A DNA stretch of 53,526 bases, taken from contig JAFYJH010000040.1 in assembly GCA_017538195.1 (NCBI GenBank), positions 1-53,526 on the forward strand, given 5' to 3'. This document shows positions 40,600 to 50,109 of this stretch, in pieces. Origin of the DNA: Prevotella sp. (GTDB taxonomy: Bacteria; Bacteroidota; Bacteroidia; Bacteroidales; Bacteroidaceae). Numbering within the stretch: the stretch's first letter is position 1; every line of letters begins with the position of its first letter. Position numbers and translations under genes: made by a program. The notes beneath the pieces are model-generated. The model was given only the letters and a program-made list of their open reading frames with translations. It made no database searches and was not told the origin of the DNA.

Positions 40600-40607
40600 C
40601 AAAGATA
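40600..40607 (-). promoter_or_regulatory. -7 box of the small gene-prsW transcript
   Basis: TATCTTTG on the minus strand followed by GCGT, 24 bases before the ATG at 40575. It separates this transcription unit from the large upstream operon. The -33 box is not clear. Confidence 0.6.
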
Positions 40608-40702
40608 CTAAAAATTTGCTGTAAATCATTTTTTTTGTTGAATTTTAACAATATTTGTCATTTTTGAGATTCAGACAGATTGTTAGTCCCAAAAATATTT
40701 CT

Positions 40703-43018
40703 TTATAGTGGCTCTGTCACCGACTTGTCAGAGATGAGCAGTTGAGTGACAAATGCCAGTACGAGCACGATGAGCGTATGGAAAATCAAAAGAATTGGAA
40801 AAAATCTGGCAGAGTCAGGGTTGTCTTTGTCGAAGCTCAGACTGCATTTGTTCTCTTTTTGAGCTTTCATAGTGAGAGCATCTAAATATTTGCTCCCCGT
40901 ATCAACACTATCTTCCCCATTCACAGTTGCCCAGTTTAGCAGCGTATCATAATTGTTAAATGTCGAAATTGCTCGTTTCACATTTACGATTTCCCCTTGC
41001 AAGCGTATCGTATTATAGCTTATCATTTTTCGATTTTCTTTGTTTACAATAATGTCATTCTTCTTGTTATTATTAAAGACACCTATCGTGTCAAGCATAT
41101 AATAAAGCGACAGATTGTTTTTTTGTTGGCAAATCGGTGTTCTGCCTATGGTGGGCATACATCTGTCAAGATTGCATAAACTCATTTTTCTCTTGAGAAA
41201 TGGCTCCACATTTAAACCAGTGTCTAAAGAAATTATTTCTTTAATAGATTGGTTTATGATGTTGACGTATCGGTTGTAATCTTCTTCACTTAGATTTTCT
41301 CCATGAGAAGTTTCTAATCGAAAACTTGCCGTTATTTTGTTGACAGAGTCTTTGAGAGAATTGTTGATGGCAATATTCCCCACTTTTTTAGTGGTCAGAT
41401 AGACCAATTCAAATTGTCTCAACGATTCATTCAGTGTTTCGAGATTCTGACAGTAGTAATTGGCGTCATCAAAATAGTTGTTGTACACGACATTGGGCAG
41501 CACTTCACTGGTTCTGACCAAATTTTTATAAAATACAAGTTGCATGATGATACCTACTAAAAGAGCAAAGAAGATGGAATGATTAAGAATCTGCGTTGCG
41601 CGAAATACTACTTTTGCTTCTTTAAAAAAATTAATCCAATTAAAAAGCCACCTCCAATCGGGCCACTTATAATAAGGAGAGTGTTGTTTAATCTCACCCA
41701 TAAGAATAATAAAAACCAGAATTAAAACGAATACAACAGCCCGTTTCAAAATGTTATCTTCAACCCATAGCATACTTTTGACCGTGTCTTCTGCAATACC
41801 AATACCAAGCCACGCAGCAGCAATTGCAACTAAAATTCGGGGCAAAAATGGTTGGAGCGAATTAGAACTCGATTTTTTCAAGGGATTATTTATTCTTCCA
41901 GAAATGCGAATACACAAATAAGCGAGAAAAGCGAGAATCGCAACACACAAACCCAAACAATCAATTTTCGAAACTGCAGGATTGAAGCAAGCCCAGCCTA
42001 TTGAAATCCAAGTGATTGCCATCAAAATTTGGCCTGCCACAAAAAACCTCTTTCCCCATTTTCGCGTCATAGCAGAAAATATCGCGTGTTTGGTGTATAG
42101 GAAATTCTGAATTTTCAATTCTAATTGGGGATCCAATGTCACTTCTCCTAACGCAGAATTTCCATTTTTTACAGAGGCTTGCCTACGGTTTTTCTTCAAG
42201 ATTTTTTCCAATTCCTCCTCCGGATTATAAAACCAAGATTGACGGGTGATTGCCTCTTTCGTATCGTCAATTTTACCTTTTGGGCAGTAATTATAAGGTG
42301 CAATCACTTTGTTGATGTTCTTATCCATCAATCGGTCGGCAAATTTCCGGGTTTTATAAGAATACTCATCCCTGTTGTAATTGCTCCCCTCATCATTGAC
42401 ATACAAAGTATAACTTATCTTTGCTGAAAGCAGATTGTAAACATCCGATTTCCGCAAACTCTTGCGCACCTCGTCATAGAGCGGTGAGTTGGCAAAATCC
42501 TCTTCCCTATCCTCAAATTCAAAAACGAATGCAAGCAGGCAACATTTGGCGAAACTGCGGAAAATTTGTAGATCATCTGATTCCTCAGAATAATTCTCCA
42601 TGAAAGGAAAGTGAAGAAACATTTTTCGGAAACCAACTTCTATAGGCCGATTGTTACCGTCATTTATTGAACCCTTAATTAAACCTTTAATTGAATCAAC
42701 AACCGTTAGTTTCAAGCTTTCTCTATTCTGCGGAAAATTCAAAATGTCATTTCCCGTTTCTTTGGGACTGGTAAGCGAAATGGAGCCAATTTCCTTGAGA
42801 TGGTCGTGGTCGCGAGCGTTTTCTAAAATATTATGGTTCTCTGGAACATCATAATAGAAAAACTGAATGTTTCGATCCGTAAGCACAACAGATACCCTAT
42901 CATCCAAACTCGGCTCACCGAAATTCATCAGAAATTCATTGCGGACAGAACTTTCTGCTACCATGGAAGATGAAACTCCGCTGTATAAACATCGCTCTAA
43001 GGGCTCAAACTTAAACAT
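40703..43018 (-). CDS. Large six-span membrane protein of unknown function
   Basis: Unrecognised protein of 771 residues. Residues 1-320 are soluble and cytoplasmic-looking (VRNEFLMNFGEPSLDDRVSV, LTDRNIQFFYYDVPENHNIL). Five hydrophobic spans follow between about 325 and 510 (VAGQILMAITWISIGWACF, GLCVAILAFLAYLCIRI, PRILVAIAAAWLGIGIA, RAVVFVLILVFIILMGEI, IFFALLVGIIMQLVFY). A region of some 230 residues follows with six or so Cys/His (CNLDRCMPTIGRTPICQQ), then a last span (FPILLIFHTLIVLVLAFV). It closes the operon, 21 bases after the metallopeptidase-receiver gene. The layout suggests a membrane output or anchoring component; the function is not known. Confidence 0.8.
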   Translation of the reverse strand: MFKFEPLERCLYSGVSSSMVAESSVRNEFLMNFGEPSLDDRVSVVLTDRNIQFFYYDVPENHNILENARDHDHLKEIGSISLTSPKETGNDILNFPQNRESLKLTVVDSIKGLIKGSINDGNNRPIEVGFRKMFLHFPFMENYSEESDDLQIFRSFAKCCLLAFVFEFEDREEDFANSPLYDEVRKSLRKSDVYNLLSAKISYTLYVNDEGSNYNRDEYSYKTRKFADRLMDKNINKVIAPYNYCPKGKIDDTKEAITRQSWFYNPEEELEKILKKNRRQASVKNGNSALGEVTLDPQLELKIQNFLYTKHAIFSAMTRKWGKRFFVAGQILMAITWISIGWACFNPAVSKIDCLGLCVAILAFLAYLCIRISGRINNPLKKSSSNSLQPFLPRILVAIAAAWLGIGIAEDTVKSMLWVEDNILKRAVVFVLILVFIILMGEIKQHSPYYKWPDWRWLFNWINFFKEAKVVFRATQILNHSIFFALLVGIIMQLVFYKNLVRTSEVLPNVVYNNYFDDANYYCQNLETLNESLRQFELVYLTTKKVGNIAINNSLKDSVNKITASFRLETSHGENLSEEDYNRYVNIINQSIKEIISLDTGLNVEPFLKRKMSLCNLDRCMPTIGRTPICQQKNNLSLYYMLDTIGVFNNNKKNDIIVNKENRKMISYNTIRLQGEIVNVKRAISTFNNYDTLLNWATVNGEDSVDTGSKYLDALTMKAQKENKCSLSFDKDNPDSARFFPILLIFHTLIVLVLAFVTQLLISDKSVTEPL

Positions 43019-43039
43019 ATCGCTTCCTTTTTTTAGTAG

Positions 43040-45541
43040 TTACTCTTTGTCCTTGCCATTATTCTGATCAGAAGTGCATTTCTCGACGACTTCTTTCAAC
43101 TTATTCAATCCCTTTCCCGACTCGTAAAGTTCCTTCAATGCATCATTGCCAACAATTTTCAATGTTTCATTGCCAACAATTGTATCTCTTACGCGAGAAT
43201 TAGAATACAGAAAGAATTGCAAACTCGCAAAAGCGTCATTCAATAGTTTCTTGCCCCTCTGGTCATTGTACATAACCGTCGCTCGGTGATAGAATCGATG
43301 CATCAGGCGGTACAACTCGATTTCGTTCACGAATTTTCGTTCTTTGTTTGCATAGAAGTTATTCCAGACATACGTTGCGAATACAGACTTGTATTGGCCA
43401 TTTCCATCATTATCTTCTATCACAGCATCGCGCTTGATGGGAAATTTGTTTCCATACAGTTGAATCAGCGTGGCATATTCCGAACCCATAAACGATTGGA
43501 AATCGTCGAAATCCACTTTTTTCTCCTCTTTATCTTCGATTGTATTCAAATCTTGACAAGTGTACAGCAAGAATGTAAGCAACTGCTCCATCGTGTAAAC
43601 ACAAGAACGAAGTTGCAGCTCAAGAAACTTGTTCAAGTGATAAAGGAACTGCCACGGTGTGGTGATGGGGTCGGCTCCGTTGTTGATGTTCCATCTGTAG
43701 TCAATCAGGTTGATTTGGCTCCTATGAAGGTCTTGAATAAAAGTCTGGTTGAACCCGGTGATTGGCATTACCCAGAATTTTCCCAGCGGCCCTCTATTGT
43801 CGAGGACATCATGGCGGAGTTGTTCCAAAACCTCCAATCGTTTGATTTTTGCTTCATCTTGAGGTTTCTGTTCTTTTTCTTTTTGGATATCCTTCTTATA
43901 ATTGTGCGACAAAAAGTCAAACAGCTGCTTGATATAATCGCGCTCGTCCTTGTTCTCATTTTTATAGTCCAACAGATAATCACAGAAAATCATGTCGAAC
44001 TTATATCTGCTCATCAGCAGCAAGGCCGTGCGCACATCACGTACGCCGACAATCTGAACATGAAGATCATCTTTATTAATTTTAGGGAAAAAAACGCCTG
44101 CATAATCAATATATTTTCCTTGTTTACAATTCTTTTTATCTTCTACTGTCGTCGGATGAACAAAAATTCCATCACGTCCATTTAGAACACTCTCGTTATC
44201 AATAAAGTCTTCGGTGATTGTTGGACAATAGTAACATTCGATTTTCTGCTCTTTCCAATAGAAATAATCTTTATCGATTCCTATACCATCGTAAACATTC
44301 ACCTTATTATCATTTTTCCCGGAGTCCATCAAACGTTTAATCGTGCAAAGTTTGCATTTATGATTAGAACAAGTCTCGCGACATTCATTAACATCTACTT
44401 TCGTTTCATTCTTTGTTTCGTCAACTTCAATATTTTTGTCAGATACTTCATTTACATATTCCGTTTCTTCTGGGTTCATCAACTTTTTCTCTTCACCCGG
44501 TAAAGAGTCCTTACAATCAATTTTGTCGTCAATCAATAGAATTCGTAGGGCTACATCATGAAAATCATCCATTAACTTAAATTTGATTTTTGGAGTCGCA
44601 TCAGAAACATCCTTTGGGAACAATATTAATTTTAACAACTCATAGCAATTACGTTCACGAATCGGATAAAAAGGATATACACGTCCAACAAATTCTGCCT
44701 CTAATGCCTTTTCTTTATTTAAGATTCTTGATTTTTTCGCATATTCAGCAATCCATTCCTTTTTATTAAGACAAGTATCAAACACATATTTTCCAAAGCC
44801 GTAAGCAGCAAGATTCCCAATCTTCCAACGCTTGCCCTCTACCTCATTTTTTGCATGTTCATATACCGTTTCAAATCGTTTGTCATCTTTTGATAAATAT
44901 TCCAAGAATGTAAGCATACTAAACTCGACCATACATTCCTCTATTTCTCTCACACTCTCGCCCAGACATTTAAAGAGAGAATGGTAATATGCATGAAACA
45001 TTTCGTGTATATATACAGACACTACATCTTCTAAACGATCCTTTTGGGACATATTGTCCATATATAGAACAATCGACTTGTCCGAGGGTTTAAATAGCCC
45101 TTTCAAATTGTAGCAATCCACATATTGACCTTCATAAAATGTCACTTTTTTATATTCCTTTATGAATTTTTTTATTGAAATTTCTATTTCACATTTCTTT
45201 TCAACGTTTTCTTTTCGACTATCACAATCAACATCCTCTTTCTTCTCACTAGTTAAAGAATTCATCTCTTGCTCAAGTTTTTCAATTATACCTCTATAAC
45301 GTTGGAATAATTCAACCTTGATTTCTGTTTCATATTGAGGGTCATTTAATTTCCACGACGATGGATTTATTATATTTGATCGAAAGGCGGAACCGTCTAA
45401 TACGATCCTCACCTCTTTCAACAAATCGCCGAAACAAATAAGCTGCTTTTCGGGTAATTCGAAAGAATAATTATTAACAATCTGAAGAAGTTTTTTTTCT
45501 TCTCCGGACAAAGATCTATTACCAACACTTATAACATTCAT
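43040..45541 (-). CDS. HExxH metallopeptidase fused to a split receiver-like domain
   Basis: Protein of 833 residues with an unusual layout. Residues 160-210 carry a zinc-peptidase motif, VVSVYIHEMFHAYYHS (H179, E180, H183), with a possible third ligand Glu at 201-202. From residue 331 a response-regulator-like domain begins, ALRILLIDDK with acidic D338/D339. A roughly 150-residue insert follows, with a Cys cluster (C387, C391, C396, C399) and CYYC (436-439). The receiver then resumes: VQIVGVRDVRTALLLM, KFDMIFCDYLLDYK with the likely phosphoacceptor D521, and FWVMPITGF. A helical C-terminus ends the protein. Together with the kinase-like gene of the same operon this suggests phosphorylation-controlled proteolysis (inference). 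Confidence 0.8.
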   Translation of the reverse strand: MNVISVGNRSLSGEEKKLLQIVNNYSFELPEKQLICFGDLLKEVRIVLDGSAFRSNIINPSSWKLNDPQYETEIKVELFQRYRGIIEKLEQEMNSLTSEKKEDVDCDSRKENVEKKCEIEISIKKFIKEYKKVTFYEGQYVDCYNLKGLFKPSDKSIVLYMDNMSQKDRLEDVVSVYIHEMFHAYYHSLFKCLGESVREIEECMVEFSMLTFLEYLSKDDKRFETVYEHAKNEVEGKRWKIGNLAAYGFGKYVFDTCLNKKEWIAEYAKKSRILNKEKALEAEFVGRVYPFYPIRERNCYELLKLILFPKDVSDATPKIKFKLMDDFHDVALRILLIDDKIDCKDSLPGEEKKLMNPEETEYVNEVSDKNIEVDETKNETKVDVNECRETCSNHKCKLCTIKRLMDSGKNDNKVNVYDGIGIDKDYFYWKEQKIECYYCPTITEDFIDNESVLNGRDGIFVHPTTVEDKKNCKQGKYIDYAGVFFPKINKDDLHVQIVGVRDVRTALLLMSRYKFDMIFCDYLLDYKNENKDERDYIKQLFDFLSHNYKKDIQKEKEQKPQDEAKIKRLEVLEQLRHDVLDNRGPLGKFWVMPITGFNQTFIQDLHRSQINLIDYRWNINNGADPITTPWQFLYHLNKFLELQLRSCVYTMEQLLTFLLYTCQDLNTIEDKEEKKVDFDDFQSFMGSEYATLIQLYGNKFPIKRDAVIEDNDGNGQYKSVFATYVWNNFYANKERKFVNEIELYRLMHRFYHRATVMYNDQRGKKLLNDAFASLQFFLYSNSRVRDTIVGNETLKIVGNDALKELYESGKGLNKLKEVVEKCTSDQNNGKDKE

Positions 45542-45559
45542 ATCTATTTTTTAGTTATA

Positions 45560-46288
45560 TTATTCGATTTTTAAATTATTATCACGAAGGATATTCAACG
45601 TTTCATTCTCATTACCGTATAACACAGGCGTAACATACACCCCGTGACCTTGCGCTTTTGAATCCAAATAAGTCTCTTTTTGGAGCCGGATGTTATATTC
45701 AAGATTCTCTTTTGCACTATCGTAATCATAAAGTCCTATTTCGTTGAAATATTCAAGTTCTTTTATGGCAGCCTCTATCTCTGTGTCATCCCAATTTACA
45801 ACTCTCACCCAAATAGATGAGTTGTTGAAAAAGCTGAACTTATTGTTTAGAAAGGACATAAGTTGTGTGTAATGTTCTGCTATTCCTTTTCGCTTTTTCT
45901 CCAAAGCGTCTTTTTCTTTTTCCCAAAACTCTATATCCGCTTCTATTATTTTTTTTAATGAGGCGTTCTTGAATTTCGAATCTTCTAAACAGGCTTTTAA
46001 TCCCAACAATATATTTTTCCGAATTCTAATATCTTCAGAAAGTGTTTGAAGGACACATTTCCAACGTAACTCCCCCAATACAATCACGCAGGGAAACAAA
46101 TCTGTTGCCTTTTTCGTTTTAGGAACAGGCTGAAATTGATTGTTTGAGTCTTTGATTTTAAGTTTTGAAGAAATTGCGTGTGCAACATCATACCCAGTGG
46201 CCATGTACTTGTACAAAGGCGGTAATAGCCACAGGGCAAAGAGCCTGTCTGAATCGTAATATGTGTTTATTTTAACCATCTTCTTCAA
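45560..46288 (-). CDS. Unknown soluble protein of the signalling operon
   Basis: Protein of 242 residues; start ATG at 46288 (MKKMVKI), overlapping the previous stop by four bases. The N-terminus has a short hydrophobic patch (SDRLFALWLLPPLYKYMATG) that is probably a buried helix, then LFPCVIVLGELRWKCVL, a long charged helix (ADIEFWEKEKDALEKKRKG) and SSIWVRVVNWDDTEIEAAIK. No signal peptide or known motif. The 18-base gap to the metallopeptidase-receiver gene indicates co-expression. I do not recognise a family. Confidence 0.7.
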   Translation of the reverse strand: MKKMVKINTYYDSDRLFALWLLPPLYKYMATGYDVAHAISSKLKIKDSNNQFQPVPKTKKATDLFPCVIVLGELRWKCVLQTLSEDIRIRKNILLGLKACLEDSKFKNASLKKIIEADIEFWEKEKDALEKKRKGIAEHYTQLMSFLNNKFSFFNNSSIWVRVVNWDDTEIEAAIKELEYFNEIGLYDYDSAKENLEYNIRLQKETYLDSKAQGHGVYVTPVLYGNENETLNILRDNNLKIE

Positions 46289-47115
46289 TTTATATTATAT
46301 GGTGTTTCGAATATAGGAAGCTCTGGGTTATAACATTGAATAAACTCCCTGATGTCTTTTTCCTCCAATCGCTCTTTTGTTACTAGTGTTTTTGATTTTT
46401 CTAAAATTGTATTGCTCCCCTCTTTGAAATTATCAAAAGGCATGAAGCCACCTGTAATAAGTTTTTGCACGTACTTGTGATAAATACCTCTCGTATGTGT
46501 AAACAAATATACAATAGTTGTTTCATTTTCAAAGAGTTCCTTTAAAAATGAGAATTCTTCGTCTATGGAAGTGTCACTTTTTTCCATTTTTTTATTCGCA
46601 TCATAATCTACCCAGTCCTTGTCATGCGAAAAGATTGTCCATCCTGCATTATCTACATTCATTGTTTTAAGATGATTTTGTATCTCACCAACAATGGCAT
46701 TCAAATATCGCTGCTTATCATGCGCAGTTTCTTTAAATGGGAACTCTTCTGCAAAATAGACATAATAATCTTCTTGATCGTATTTTTCCTTATAAAAGCT
46801 AATACCAAAAATGAATGGAGGTTGCTTGACCTTGTCAATTTTATTCGTAATATTTTCTTTTGCATATTTAACAAGGGCATCTGTATCTTCTTTATTATTT
46901 GTTCCATATTCTACATTTTCTGCTAATTGTAGAGGTTTTATTTCAGCAATGTGTTTATTCCATTCTTCCGTATACAACAAACCAAGATAAGTGGATGGCT
47001 TAAATTTCGGAAGGCCATTTCCTATTTCTTCCGGATTAGCGTACGAGCTAATTTGACAGGCTGCTTTTTTAAGATTGCCAATCTCCCTACTTGTTATTAA
47101 GATTACCTTTTCCAT
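46285..47115 (-). CDS. Unknown soluble protein of the signalling operon
   Basis: Protein of 276 residues. It begins EKVILITSREIGNLKKAACQ, a strand-helix start like a Rossmann or receiver-like fold. It continues PPFIFGISFYKEKYDQEDYY, WTIFSHDKDWVDYDANKK and ENETTIVYLFTHTRGIYHKY, alternating strands and helices with conserved-looking Asp and His (SHDKDW, THTRG). It overlaps the kinase-like gene by 29 bases and the next gene by four. No family recognised. A nucleotide- or peptide-binding effector is possible but unsupported. Confidence 0.7.
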   Translation of the reverse strand: MEKVILITSREIGNLKKAACQISSYANPEEIGNGLPKFKPSTYLGLLYTEEWNKHIAEIKPLQLAENVEYGTNNKEDTDALVKYAKENITNKIDKVKQPPFIFGISFYKEKYDQEDYYVYFAEEFPFKETAHDKQRYLNAIVGEIQNHLKTMNVDNAGWTIFSHDKDWVDYDANKKMEKSDTSIDEEFSFLKELFENETTIVYLFTHTRGIYHKYVQKLITGGFMPFDNFKEGSNTILEKSKTLVTKERLEEKDIREFIQCYNPELPIFETPYNIN

Positions 47116-50101
47116 AATAATTGATGTTATTAAAAAATTCTGATAATAAAAATTTTGAATTATTGAGTGCCGATTCTAAAGTTGAGAGAGTGATGAAAGG
47201 ATAGTCACGAAGTTCTTTTTCCAAGTTAGGACTAAAATTGCCTCGGCCAGAATGGATGGACACAAAAGGTTTTTCTTTGAATTTGTCGTTTAAAATTAGA
47301 CTGCCATTATCCTTCCTAAACAAACTATCTTGCCCCTTATCTTTATCAAGCAGGCCAAGATGTATAGAAACAAAATCACATGCCACTTCCTCCACTTCAT
47401 TATTCTCTATATCTACGATTTTACCATTATCATTTACCGTATAAACAAAAATATTTCTTTTCTTTAACAATGCTATCTGCTTTGATTCTCTTGCTGTTGT
47501 CAAATTTTGAAATACCTCTGTTTTCAAATGATCCTTCTTCTCTTTTTCGGAAAAATCGTCAAAATTATCAGGAAAAGATAATTGGTTCCACGAAATATTT
47601 TTAGATAACAACCTAAAATAAATTTTCCTTATCAAATTCGAATAATCGTAGTTCCCTTCAAAAATAGTCTTAAAGTCGAGCCAATCTGCTGTCTTTTTTA
47701 TTGCCGTTTGATGTAATGCATGATAAAATCCCCAGATTCGTTCATCAACAATGGCAATTCGGGTAATGGCAGACTCAATCACTTTGTACCTAAAATCATC
47801 ATCTTTAAGTAAATCTGGCTGAATCAGGGTTGAAGTAAAGTTCTCGCCTGAAATAGAGTCTGTATATACTGCATTTTTTAATTCATCCGAATTCCAATCG
47901 TCCTGTTTTTTTGCATCCATCAAGTGATCAAAAAATAAAATATTATTCTTACTCTTTTTCCAACTCTCATCTTTTCCGTTTCTATCAAATACATTCGGTA
48001 TTTCTTGATTGTAAAGACTCTGGTCTGGAAATTCTATAACTATGTTATATTTTTCTAAAAGATCTTTTTTCTTATCATCAATTTCAGAGTCGATCATAAA
48101 TCTCGGGAAAATCTCAGACAACTTTTTCTTCACATCTAGTCGCCCATCTGTTATTGACAAATAGCAATCATTATCTGCCGTTATAAAATCAGCATGAATT
48201 TTCAAAAATTCTTCTTTGGAAAGACTAATAATGTCACCTTTCTTCTTGTCGGATAAATTTTCTTTTGTTTTCCACTTATCCAATTCAATGGTGTAGCACA
48301 GATTCCCATCTTTTTTTTCATCTTCAATTTCGTTACCTTCATCATCAACTTTTATTACACGGATATATCGCTCAGCTTTGGCTTTCTTATTTTGAATATC
48401 AAAGTTACCTTCATCATCAACTTTTATTACACGGATATATCGCTCAGCTTTGGCTTTCTTATTTTGAATATCAAAAAGTGTTTGTGACAAGTCTTCGTTT
48501 TTCAACCAAATGGCGCAGAATAGCATTTCTTTCAGTCCCTTGTCGTACTTGTTTAATTTCGCATCATCACCTATTATCATTATTTCTTTAAACTTTTCTT
48601 GTATTACTTCTTTTGCAGATTTAGCAGATTTGCAATTGTCATAGAAATATAAAATACACTTGTTATCTTCTTCCACAATTTTAATAGTTAAAACTAAATC
48701 CTCTGTATGCTTACTGTGTTTGGCCGCATTACGAAGGATGTTTTCCACAAGGGTAAACAGAGCATGACGACCCATCACGCCTCCAGGAACGGCTAAACGT
48801 AGTTTTGACAACTCATTTTTAAGTGATTGTTCGCTATTTTTTTTGTCGGATTTACCCGTATAATCTCTATCTCCATATTTAACTTTCAATTCAACAACAG
48901 GAAAGTCAGAAAAATTCTCTTTGTCGAAATTATATTTTCGTGTAAGATGCTCGGAATACAGCAGATATTGGAGCAAGAAATTTTTTTCATTTTTATCCTG
49001 TTTATCGTTTGAATGCCGTGCACCGCAATCGTCGTTGGTGAGAATGTCAAAGAACTCTGCTTTAAAATTCAGTCCGACCAACGGATACAGATCTGTAGAA
49101 ACTATCGTGGCCACAAAATCCATACGTTCTTGTACATATTGGAGCACACGAACGTTTCCCCGATAATCGGCTGCAATAATATTTAATAAATCAGGATTAA
49201 TCTTGTCAACAGTGTTTCTAAAATAGTTTTTTGTATTTGTCAGGAAATGACTACCCAAATCATGGCTTAAATTACGTGTTATTATTGCCGCAACTGCGGA
49301 TTTGATGGATTCAATTCTATTATTCTTCTCCCAATCTTTTCCTCCAACCTCGCGATAGCATAAATTAACGGCGACAGACAAAAGTTTCAACTTTTTTTCA
49401 TCAACCTTTTCTTTACAAACTAATATCAGCCCTCCAGAACTTAAATCGCTATCCGTTTTGCTGAACAGTCGGCTTGAAATCAGATATATATATTTTAAAT
49501 CTTTGAAACTTTCATGGTAAATCTTCAAAAAATTAAAAAATTTTTCAATTTGCTTATCATCATTGTCGTCTGATTTTTTCTTTATTATCTTCTTCAATTC
49601 AGGTATGACTATATCTTCAAACCCTTTTTTGTCATCGACTTTAATTTTCAGGGTATATTTATCATTACAACTTGATTCGTTAAATTCGTTTTGGTCACCA
49701 AATTCTATTTCGAATATCGGAAGTACTAACTTAATATCTTGTGTAATAAAACCGACAAAAGTAAAGCCAGTTTTCTTAGCGTTCTCAAAAAAAGTACTAT
49801 AAGTTAATCCTTTTTTGATCTTATCGCTTTCATCAGTATAAGAATACCACCCGTTGCCGTCTTTGTCATCTTTGAAAATAGGGTCATTTTGTTTGCTGAC
49901 ACTCAAAAACGTCGGTTTCTTCCAAGTGTTTCTGACATAATCCCAGATAGGCAATGTAAAATAAAAAATCTTTTCCCTATCATTATCCAAAAAAGACTGC
50001 ATCCATTCTAAAAGTTTCTTCAATAAGGCTTCGTTCTCGGATTTTGCTCCATTTTTCCGAAATAACAAATCATCGTATAATTTTAATAAATGCTCGTTCA
50101 T
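47087..50101 (-). CDS. Histidine-kinase-like signalling protein, divergent
   Basis: Cytoplasmic-looking protein of 1004 residues without membrane spans. A long N-terminal sensor region (1-265) is followed by an H-box-like helix, AAIITRNLSHDLGSHFLTNT (H280, H285). An N-box-like ATP-binding motif comes next, ALFTLVENILRNAAKHSKHT (E453, N454, N458). A degenerate G1 (FYDNCKSA, where D-x-G is usual) follows. A C-terminal half of about 400 residues ends with FVSIHSGRGNF and FITLSTLESALNNSKFLLSE, perhaps another alpha/beta domain. Residues near 545-590 contain a perfect 24-residue tandem duplication. The likely partner is the receiver domain encoded downstream. Kinase activity is inferred only. Confidence 0.75.
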   Translation of the reverse strand: MNEHLLKLYDDLLFRKNGAKSENEALLKKLLEWMQSFLDNDREKIFYFTLPIWDYVRNTWKKPTFLSVSKQNDPIFKDDKDGNGWYSYTDESDKIKKGLTYSTFFENAKKTGFTFVGFITQDIKLVLPIFEIEFGDQNEFNESSCNDKYTLKIKVDDKKGFEDIVIPELKKIIKKKSDDNDDKQIEKFFNFLKIYHESFKDLKYIYLISSRLFSKTDSDLSSGGLILVCKEKVDEKKLKLLSVAVNLCYREVGGKDWEKNNRIESIKSAVAAIITRNLSHDLGSHFLTNTKNYFRNTVDKINPDLLNIIAADYRGNVRVLQYVQERMDFVATIVSTDLYPLVGLNFKAEFFDILTNDDCGARHSNDKQDKNEKNFLLQYLLYSEHLTRKYNFDKENFSDFPVVELKVKYGDRDYTGKSDKKNSEQSLKNELSKLRLAVPGGVMGRHALFTLVENILRNAAKHSKHTEDLVLTIKIVEEDNKCILYFYDNCKSAKSAKEVIQEKFKEIMIIGDDAKLNKYDKGLKEMLFCAIWLKNEDLSQTLFDIQNKKAKAERYIRVIKVDDEGNFDIQNKKAKAERYIRVIKVDDEGNEIEDEKKDGNLCYTIELDKWKTKENLSDKKKGDIISLSKEEFLKIHADFITADNDCYLSITDGRLDVKKKLSEIFPRFMIDSEIDDKKKDLLEKYNIVIEFPDQSLYNQEIPNVFDRNGKDESWKKSKNNILFFDHLMDAKKQDDWNSDELKNAVYTDSISGENFTSTLIQPDLLKDDDFRYKVIESAITRIAIVDERIWGFYHALHQTAIKKTADWLDFKTIFEGNYDYSNLIRKIYFRLLSKNISWNQLSFPDNFDDFSEKEKKDHLKTEVFQNLTTARESKQIALLKKRNIFVYTVNDNGKIVDIENNEVEEVACDFVSIHLGLLDKDKGQDSLFRKDNGSLILNDKFKEKPFVSIHSGRGNFSPNLEKELRDYPFITLSTLESALNNSKFLLSEFFNNINYYGKGNLNNK
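48332..48475. repeat. Perfect 72-base tandem duplication
   Basis: Two identical 72-base copies, 48332-48403 and 48404-48475, inside the kinase-like gene. Each encodes the same 24 residues (from FDIQNKKAKAERYIRVIK to DDEGN). The exact identity points to a recent event. The length is a multiple of three, so the frame is kept. Confidence 0.95.
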
Positions 50102-50109
50102 AATTAATA

